Shown here piece after piece: positions 56,262 through 64,000 of a DNA stretch of 64,000 nucleotides (its first letter is position 1; each line of letters opens with the position of its first letter). Source of the DNA: Hedera helix (taxonomy: Eukaryota; Streptophyta; Magnoliopsida; Apiales; Araliaceae). Both the position numbers and the translations under genes were made by a program. The stretch covers positions 48,352,202-48,416,201 of the forward strand of contig OX359264.1 in the NCBI GenBank assembly GCA_947179155.2. The letters run 5' to 3'. The notes under the pieces were generated by a model that saw only the letters and a list, made by a program, of their open reading frames with translations, made no database searches and had not been told where the DNA came from.

Positions 56262-58312
56262 TAATAGGTTATAGTTATTAGGTAGCAGTACCTTAGGCTA
56301 TAATAGTAGATATATATTGAAAGCAGTGAAAGGATAAACTCATATAGAGTTTAAGTGATAAGAGCTGAATATATGAAATTCATAAAGAAGAAAATAAATG
56401 TATATTGAGAAGATTCAAAGAAGGATCTTCATGGATGTATTCAAAATGAATAAAAATGAAGGATCGTACAGTAAAATGATTTAAGGTGAGTTAGTAGATT
56501 GCGGAATTAAACGATCATAGAATAAGCGAGAAATCGTAAAATGAAATCAATAGTGAATTTAGATCATATGGTGATCATAGTAAAATCATGGAATGGCATA
56601 TGGTCTGTTAAATTATTAAGGGAATGTGTAAATAGCATGACGCTATAAAAAGGTAAATACTATGAAATAGTATGGAGTAAACTTGGGAAGAGTGGTATGT
56701 GGTAAGGTATGAATTAAGAAAATTCATATCAAGATAAGAGAAGATAGAGGTTTGTGGGTTTTTAATTGAGGACTCATGTTAGTGGCAGAGTTGTACAATT
56801 CCTTGTATGGGCGGGGAATTTGTGCTTGGTTTTAAAACCGCTTAGCTTCCTACATTGATATAGGGGTTGAGTTGAACAGTCCTTTGTATGGGCAGGGGAT
56901 TTGTTCTTGGTTTAACGACCGCTTAACTTCTTATATTGATTAGTGGCTGAGTTGACCAATTTCTTGTATGGGCGGGAGATTGTGTTTGGTTTGACGACCA
57001 CTTGGCTTCCTATAGTGATAATCAATTGAAACCTGTTGTTGCGCTATTTGCTATATGTATGTTGAGAAGGTGATTCTTTTCTCATATATATAACGAATAG
57101 GTAGAGAATGTTAAGATAAGTTCGTGTTCTGAGAACCGACACGTATGGTAAGTTCGTGACTCATAGTCATATGGTGGAGCCCCTCAGCGAATGGGCGACT
57201 ATGGCCTGACTAGGACAAGCTCCTCAAGCCATATGATTGTGGTAAGTTCCTGAGCCCAAATACGTGGTAAGTTTGATGAACATCGAGTGCGGGTAGAGTT
57301 AAGTAGCAAGAGTTAAGCTATAATAGAGATAGTTATTAAGCTGGAAAGGTGATGAGTAAAATTGGTGATTATTTGAGGTTTTAGGATATTCCAAATCTTC
57401 TAGCTATGCTAGACTTTGAAATTCCTGAAATCGTGCCAAAATTTTCACTTATGTGCCTTCTGAAAGAATTAAATGATAATCGTCAGTTATTTTTGAAACG
57501 TTTAAATGAAAGTCTATGTCATTTGTATCAGCTAGACATTGTTAATTTTAACTTGAAGTGATGAACTTCATAAATTTTATCGCACGTATGTGCTCTTGAA
57601 GAGTTCAAAGTTCCGATTGGTATCCGAACTATTATTGTGAGTCTATGCCAATTGTTTCGGCTAGACATTTGCATGTTAGACATTTAAAAGCTATCCAAAC
57701 CTGTTGTTGGTACGGATTCTAAAGCTGAGAGAACAACCCATAATGGGGAGCAACCTAAGTATCGGATAAATGATACATGAAATAACCTAAGAGGGTCCAT
57801 CAAGAGACTGATGCCTCAAGTGCGGTCTGGACATGTAACCTAAGAGGGTCAATCAAGTGACTGATGCCTCACCAGACGTTCATGGTCAAGGTGACCACTC
57901 AGCATTTAAAATCAATTGTCACTTATCAAATTGTGCATTGATTATATCGAGTTCATATTATGAATCATTTTGTAAATTTAAAAGGGGTCTGTCGAATGAT
58001 TGATTCCTTGGTATTTGTTCATGGTCTTTATGACCCTTCAGTCAGATATGACATTATTTTAAAGGATTTTTTTACCTCCTATTTATTCAAGCTCCTTCAC
58101 AATTATTGAACAATTGTTGAAGATTTCTGGGAAATATCCCAATATTCTGGAAATTGAATGGGTAGAGGCGTAAATTGAGAGGAGATGGATCATAAAATTA
58201 GATGATCAATGAAGAATCCTCAGAGAATGGGAAATGTGATAGGTTTGATTGATAACCGAATGGTTAGAATAAGCAGAAATAAGTATGCTGAAATTTCGAG
58301 GACGAAATTTTT
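56262..58312 (+). other. Non-coding interior of the LARD
   Basis: No frame longer than about 70 codons and no gag, protease, RT or integrase motif in any frame. It contains an 80-bp tandem triplication (about 56781-57020), repeated GGTAAGTTC(G/C)TGA words at 57135-57270, a duplicated block AACCTAAGAGGGTC...CAAG(A/T)GACTGATGCCTCA (57784-57870), and a duplicated AGTCTATG(T/C)C...GCTAGACATT (57511-57670). The repeats may have structural or packaging roles, but nothing in the sequence proves that. Confidence 0.75.
56781..57020. repeat. 80-bp tandem repeat x 3 in the LARD interior
   Basis: GAGTTG starts units at 56788, 56869 and 56949 (steps 81 and 80). Each continues with CTTGTATGGGCGGG-like sequence, TTGGTTT and CCGCTTAGCTTCCTA variants. 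Confidence 0.9.
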
Positions 58313-58323
58313 AGAAGAAGGGG
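58313..58323 (+). promoter_or_regulatory. Polypurine tract of the LARD
   Basis: AGAAGAAGGGG, four bases before the right LTR, preceded by GAAATTTCGAGGACGAAATT. Confidence 0.85.
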
Positions 58324-58327
58324 TGAA

Positions 58328-61300
58328 TGTAATGACCCGAAAATTCATAAGATTGATGATTATGGTCTTAGGTAAATTGAGGATATTCATAAGAGTGAGA
58401 AATACGGTCTTAGGTAATTGATGTGATTTAAGGCTATGCTAATCCTTGGATGAGGAAGTAGTGGATAGTCGATTTGAGGAAATTTTAAGCTTTTGAGGAT
58501 TCAGGCGAAATTTGAGGTTTAGATATAAAGCTAACCTTAGTAAAGTGATGGACGATCACTGGAATTGAATTGGAGTCCAGTCACGGAAGGACTAGGACAG
58601 TGTTTATAAAACAATAAGTAAAACAATGCATATGTTAAGATAATCGATAAGATTGATCGGAGGGACAAATGTTGTAAGGATGTAGTGGTAATTCCGAGGA
58701 TAGAATCATTTTAATTAATCTGAGCAAGAGATGAGGAAGAATTACCCTCATATTTTGATTTTACCTTATATTGAAATTTCGGGGACAAAATTATTATAAG
58801 GGGGGAAGAATGTAATGTCCGCAAAATTTTGAATTTCATTATAAATAAATTGTGAATTTATTTACTAATGTAATGAATATTTTATGAACTAATTTAAATC
58901 TTGATGCGATTAAATTAGTAAATTATGATATGATGGGAATAAAATTAAAGGAAGTCCAACTAAGGGATAATTAAATTAGTGGACTAACCTAATATTATTA
59001 ATATCAATAAATTGATAGGATTTGCGGGTAAATTAAATATTCAATTTAAATTGAATATAACATGTATAATTGGTTTATGTAAATTAATTAATAAAATCAT
59101 TAATTAATGGTATTGGATATTTTAAGTTAGCCCAAATAATTAATTTGCACCAAACCCAAGCCTAGTTGCCATTTAATTAACCATTTGGGCCACCAATTAT
59201 TTTAAAACAAGCAAGTAGCAGCCCAACACATCTCCAAGTAAGCAACCTAGCCCAAACCAATTGCGCAACCCGGTAGAAGCAAAAAGGCCAACCATTTTGG
59301 GACAGCAGCAGGGAGAAAAAAAAAAAAAAAAAACAGAGCACGCACAGTTGTGCAAAGCTCAAGGTTCAATTGCTGGAAAAAGGAGGAACAAGGCAGGCTG
59401 TAGGGGGCTGTAGAGGGTGGCCTAGTACAGAAATTGTCTAAGGCTGATGGAGTAGCTTTATAACACATCAGACATCCATCTCTTTCTCCTTCACGTCCAT
59501 ATAGCTGAGAGAGAGAGAAACCAAGAGCAAGAAGGAAAACAGTGAGAAAATGACAAAGTAACTCTTGGGTGTTTGATCTAGGAAGCTCAAGGAAGGTATG
59601 TGGATGTCCAAGTGCTGTGTTACCTGCTTTGGGAGGAAGAGGAAGCCAACCATAAGGTCATCAAGGTATTAAGCATCTATAGGTTCTAGCTTTGTATTCC
59701 ATGGCCATGCTTGGTATATTATGTGGTACAAAGCTAGAATAAGAGCTCTAAGTGATCATAATCATTCTAGAGTAGTAAATGTATGTTTCAATAGCCTTAT
59801 CATGAGTTTTTATGCACATCTATGTTGTTAAAAGTGAAAGAATGCATGAAATCCTCATTTTCGGAAAAACCGTGCGAGATAGTGTGGTTTAGGGCCATGT
59901 ACATCTAAGCTCTTGAACTTATTGGTGTTGGTTATTATTTTTCCTTGATAGATCTATGAGTTTAGAAGAGAACCCAATTTGAATCACTAAAAGTTATGGT
60001 GTATACATTTAGTTATGGGTTTTCTACCAAATCAGTCCATTTTCCGGTACGATTGAGAGTAGCTTGATAATTTCCATACTTAATGTTTCTGAAAAATTAT
60101 TTAAAAAATACTAGGATGTTGAGGATCAAGTTAGTAATCCATAGAATCCGACCTTTCATGATTTGGAGGTGTATAGCTCATTCTAAAAATGTTTGAACCA
60201 AAGTACCTCCGGAAGCTTGAAAACCGGAAGTAAGAATGCATGAATCTAGTTTGTACCCTGTCTGTCTTTGCTGTTTTCAGTCTAGTTACGTATGGAATTT
60301 GAAAGTATGATATAAAGAGAAGTTGTATAGGAAGAAGTCACGGACGCGTGAGCGCTTGAATCACTCAAAACGGATAAGAAATGAGAAAGTTATGGCCGTC
60401 GGAGTGAGCGGGGGTCGGACAACCAAAACTTGGAAAATGTTTCTGCAACACTAGGGCCGGGGCCCTATTTTTGTACTAAAAACAAGGGCCGGGGCCCTAG
60501 TCCCTTTTCAAAGAAAAAAATGATTTTTATCCGGGTCGGGTCGGGCCAATTTTAACGGGTCGGGTCGGAGTTTTTTGAGTCAAAATGGGTCAAAATAGTT
60601 AAAAATTAATGTAATTAATTTGGGACCCAAGTTTATTAATTATTTATTATTTATATAATAAATAGTAAATAAAGTAAATAAAATCCATTTTTATGATTAA
60701 TTATTATTTAATTGATATTAAATAATAATTAAAGCAAATAAATATGATAACTAATTATTTATTATTAAATAATAAATAAAGGATGATATGAAGTTAATAA
60801 AATAATTATTTATTATTTAATTATATTAAATAATAAATAAGGATAATTATTTAATTATTTATTATTTAAAGGATATTAAATTATAATTAAAGAAAGATGA
60901 AATTGATGAAGGTAATTATTTATTATTGAATAAATAAGGATGATTAATTATTTAATTATTATTTAAGGGATATTAAATAATAATTAAGGATGATTAAAAT
61001 TATTAAGCTAATTACTTATTACTAACTGAGACTGAGGTAATAGGTAAGGTGGATATATTTAATTAATTATTGTTTAATGGGCTATTAAATAATAATTAAA
61101 GGGATGAAGGTTGTAAACTTATTATTTAATTAATATTAAATAATAAGTATAATTCATTAATTAAATTGGAATTTAATTTATGGTTTAATTGTAATTGAAA
61201 CAAGGTAATTAATTAATTATTGTACAACAATAATTAAAGGGAGTTATATTCAATAACGAATAAGGACAATTAATTATTTAATTATTATTTAAAGGATATT

Positions 61301-63208
61301 AAATAATAATTAAAGGATGAGGAATATAATAAGGTAATTATTTATTTTAAATAAGGGTGATTAATTATTATTTAAGGGGTATTAAATAATAATTAAAGGG
61401 AGATGAAGGAGATTTTCATTTGTTATTTAGTAAATATTAAATAATAAATTGGGGTAATCAATTAAGAAATGATTATGAAATTGAGGATAGTTAGTTAATT
61501 AATTAATTATTATTTAAATGATATTAAATAATAATTAAGGCGAGTTAAAGTTAATGAGATAATTGTCATGTAATAACATGCAGAGTTAATTAAGTTAATT
61601 ATTTATTTAATTAATATTAAATAAATAATGTGAATGAATAAGATAATTGTTATGAAATGCTAAATAACAATTTAGAAGCAATTGAGTTAATTATTTATTT
61701 AATTTATATTAAATGAATAATGTTAAGGGATTAAAGAAATAATTTTTATGTGAAGATAAATAAACAAGTAAAGTTAAGTGAGTTAATTATTTATTTAATT
61801 AATATTAAATAAATAATGAATGAAGTAAGGATAATAAAGTGAGTGGACAATTTGCGTGTAATTAATGGAGTCTACAATTATTACCAAGGTGGTAAATTAT
61901 CATTAAAGGATTGATAATTAATGGTATGTAGTTAAATATTATTAATGGATTAATAATATCGGTAATTGGGTGAATATTATTAAGGGTTTAATAATATTTG
62001 TAACCAATCGAGGTATTGTTCAGTATTTAAGAAATGTTTGTAATTTAGTAATGTATTGTTAATGTATAACAATACTAATCGGTAATTTAAAATATTATCC
62101 AAGGAGGATAATATTGTCTAATAAATTTTGAGTTAATAAATAGGAATTGCTGTGTGGTAGAGTCAATTCTTTTGTGAATGACAGCTAAGTTCTTATGCGC
62201 CTTCCTAATTGGCAGACAAGCGTATTAAGGCTTTCAGATGCGGTAATTCGATTCATATAAGCGTTAGTGATGGAACGCAGACTTCAGACTGGTAGCGTAA
62301 GTCAATGCGCATATCAGGCAAGTTTAACAGTGTTATGTGTTATTTTCAGTACTATGTGCTATGTGCATAAAGTATTATGTGTGCACTTGTTGTATGTGCT
62401 AGCTGATTTCTAAATATGTCTGAGTACAGTCATATGTGGTTAATAGCAGACATATAATTAATGCTATGATTTGAATTGTGTTATATGAGTTATATAACCT
62501 GGATATGTTGACATGCATGGTAAGCATGGGTTAAATACAAAGCATGACAAGCATGAGTTTATTGTATAAATGCAAAGCATGGAGCATAAAGCATGAATTA
62601 AATGTGACTACGTGTTACGTGTTAGCTGTTGGACTTGCTGAGCCGTCGTGCTCATTCTTGCTATAATAAACATTTTCAGCGAAGAGCAAGGAATGTGAAG
62701 ATCCCGGAAATCGCAAAGTTGATGTGCGAAGTTTATTAATAAAGGTTGTTACTAGAACTGCTTAAAGTTTAAGTTATATTTGCTAGGAATAATTACCGTT
62801 AGGAATCATTCCAGATTTTAAAGCCTTGTAATAAGAATGAAAGGCAGTTGTGTATTGAGGCGAGTGTTAATGTTTTGTCATCTCGCATAGTTAAAAGCAG
62901 TTAGTTAATAGTCATATCGACTAAATGTTAAATTACGAGTTTTATTGCTCACAACGGTGGTAATACACTAGGTCATGAAATATAAATGATCTGAGTTGTA
63001 GGATGATTGTAAAGATTGCGATTCTGAGGCAAAGGTTTAAGTAAATGTCATAAAATTTTAAATTTACTGAGTTTTAGCAACATGATTTTATTTAAATGTT
63101 GTGATTTTTATAAGAAGGTTGTTCGTATAACGACTTAAACTCAGGATTGAGGTTACTTTTGATGGACTAGATCCGGGGTTATTGGAGACGGATTTTGGGG
63201 CTGTCACA
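58328..63208 (+). repeat. Right LTR of the LARD (4881 bp)
   Basis: The same length as the left copy despite two indels that cancel: one extra A in the A-run near 59333 and one G fewer near 59406. Substitutions are concentrated in the 5' half. Internal features repeat those of the left LTR, 6961 bp further on. Confidence 0.95.
60601..62126. repeat. Array of consecutive AT-rich hairpins, right LTR
   Basis: Counterpart of the array at 53640-55165, nearly identical; the only differences I noticed are a G/T change near 60683 and a C/A change near 60932. Confidence 0.9.
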
Positions 63209-63213
63209 GTATT
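63209..63213. repeat. Target-site duplication GTATT, right copy (LARD)
   Basis: Second copy of the 5-bp duplication; the gypsy integrase sequence resumes immediately after it. Confidence 0.95.
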
Positions 63214-63435
63214 GACTCGTGACAAATTTCCTGTTGACGAGTATAGAAAACTTAAGGATTGAAAGATTGGATCATGTGAGGTTTTGTAGAAGATCAATGA
63301 TAATGCTTATCGGCTGCGCATTCTTAGCCATTTACGGACTTTAAACGTCTTTAACGTTAAACACTTAAGTCCTTATTTTGGAGAGCCCAGTGTTGTGAAC
63401 TTGAGGATGAGTTCTTTCTAACCCAGGGTGACTGA
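63214..63435 (+). pseudogene. Integrase C-terminal tail (plus-strand gypsy), after the LARD
   Basis: Continuing from 51366, the sequence reads LTRDKFPVDEYRKLKD, a stop, then KIGSCEVLQKINDNAYRLRI and NVFNVKHLSPYFGE, the usual end of the integrase region in this lineage. Stops occur at about 63260 and 63421. It ends just before the right LTR; the polypurine tract there is degraded. Confidence 0.8.
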
Positions 63436-64000
63436 TGCAAGAGAATTCGAGTCCGACATTATTGAATGGTTGGATAACACATTGATGGCATTGAATTTTC
63501 TAGAGTTAGAGGATCGACGCAAGCATGGCAAGCATTGATGCCTTTGGACGAGTTCGACTTACTTCGGGAGTTCGAACAATATTGCCGGGTTTGGCTTCGG
63601 GTCGGGTGAAAATATTTGGTTTTGGTGTCACCTTGTCAAGAGTTTAGCTTCGAGAAACCTTATTAAGTCCAGCTTCGGGCACTCTTAGCTTCGGGCGTTT
63701 TATTTTTCCTGAGTTTATTTTTCGTGGTTTATTTTTGTTTCTTTCTTGCATGATAATGATTTTAGCAAATATTTTCTATTATTAAATGTTTTTGGTACGT
63801 CACATGGCATAATTTTAGGAGTTTGGCAGTATTCACGTGATGTGGTTATAAGGACTTATTACGTGGCATAATTTTAGTAACTTGTGATCACGTGACATAA
63901 CTTTAGTAATTTGTCAGAGTTTGTTATGTGGTTGTAAAAATTGTTTCATGTTGATCAAGTATGCTTTTAAGCTATAAAAGCCAGATTATGGGCTAAAGGA
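63436..64000 (+). repeat. Right LTR of the plus-strand gypsy element (cut by the window end)
   Basis: Starts TGCAAGAGAATTCGAGTCC and follows the left LTR to its position about 46135 (GGCTAAAGGA). About 140 bp should remain outside the window. Confidence 0.85.

Larger units (their letters stand above)
51367..63208 (+). mobile_element. LARD-like non-autonomous LTR retrotransposon, 11,842 bp, very young
   Basis: Two LTRs of exactly 4881 bp (51367-56247, 58328-63208), both TG...CA, flank a 2080-bp interior with a primer site and polypurine tract. The perfect GTATT duplication confirms a single insertion. By line-by-line reading I count about 15 substitutions and two one-base homopolymer indels between the LTRs, about 0.3%. 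At commonly used plant rates this is of the order of 0.1-0.25 million years. No gag or pol motif exists anywhere inside, so it must have moved with proteins from an autonomous relative. The gypsy-like primer and the GACGAAATTT...GGGG context before the LTR suggest a Tekay/Del-type helper. It lies inside the integrase region of the older gypsy element. Confidence 0.93.
45591..64000 (+). mobile_element. Degenerate plus-strand Ty3/gypsy element, host to two further insertions; continues past the window
   Basis: Left LTR 45591-46275, primer site, gag, protease, RT, RNase H and integrase to 51366. The LARD follows at 51367-63208, then the integrase tail at 63214-63430 and the right LTR from 63436, cut by the window end. 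A hAT element interrupts it between protease and RT. RT and gag motifs differ from the minus-strand family at 3-18 kb, so this is a different lineage, chromovirus-like. Stops and frameshifts in every domain make it inactive. The 5 bases before the left LTR are TCTAA, which should recur after the right LTR. Confidence 0.85.

Noticed and set aside
58209..58421. 70-codon frame crossing the LARD interior/right LTR border
   Set aside because: Spans the polypurine tract and LTR start; chance frame.
51367..63208. Segmental duplication of 4.9 kb
   Set aside because: TG...CA ends, 5-bp target duplication, primer site and polypurine tract show that the two copies are LTRs of one element.

Overview
The window is nuclear DNA of a flowering plant, most likely a eudicot; I cannot place it lower than that. 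The signs are an AT-rich background, GT-AG introns, methionine-tRNA-primed Ty3/gypsy elements of plant chromovirus type, hAT elements with 8-bp target duplications, a Stowaway-type MITE, and two recognisable plant genes. Most of the 64 kb is transposon-derived. I see no rRNA gene, functional tRNA gene, CRISPR array or prokaryotic operon.

Layout. 1-3132: AT-rich DNA with a probable old LTR remnant. 3133-18697: a minus-strand Ty3/gypsy (Tekay/Del-like) element with 2.6-kb LTRs. A second, internally deleted copy of the same family (8591-15572) sits inside its gag gene, flanked by a perfect GAGTG duplication. One LTR of that inner copy carries a 1242-bp non-autonomous hAT element with a tRNA-like segment. 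19211-24539: four tandem copies of a 1339-bp unit that repeats a putative first exon and a terminus resembling that of a Mutator-like element. 24900-26460: a diverged long-inverted-repeat element. 28129-33433: a nitrilase (NIT4-type) pseudogene with exons 2-5. 36741-38961: an intact three-exon, minus-strand gene for a coiled-coil protein of the At5g41620-like family, the only convincing intact protein gene here.

40955-42849: an unusual inverted-repeat element with C-rich and G-rich arms around a 22-bp minisatellite. 43010-45161: the 3' end and LTR of a Ty1/copia element, with a Stowaway-type MITE inside. 45318-45590: part of a C2-domain (SRC2-like) gene, cut by a plus-strand Ty3/gypsy element that runs from 45591 past the window end.

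That gypsy element is host to two further insertions. One is an exactly 1000-bp hAT element carrying a fragment of the TFIID subunit gene TAF8 (48104-49103). The other is a very young, non-coding LARD-like retrotransposon (51367-63208) with identical-length 4881-bp LTRs, about 0.3% LTR divergence, perfect TSD GTATT, a methionine-tRNA primer site and a 2080-bp non-coding interior. Each LARD LTR contains about 1.5 kb of consecutive AT-rich hairpins and a second, internal PPT/LTR-start motif. These are the features I consider most novel.

How the parts work together: the coding capacity that remains is one presumed functional host gene. The gypsy copies are too broken to move themselves, and the LARD must have relied on enzymes encoded elsewhere.
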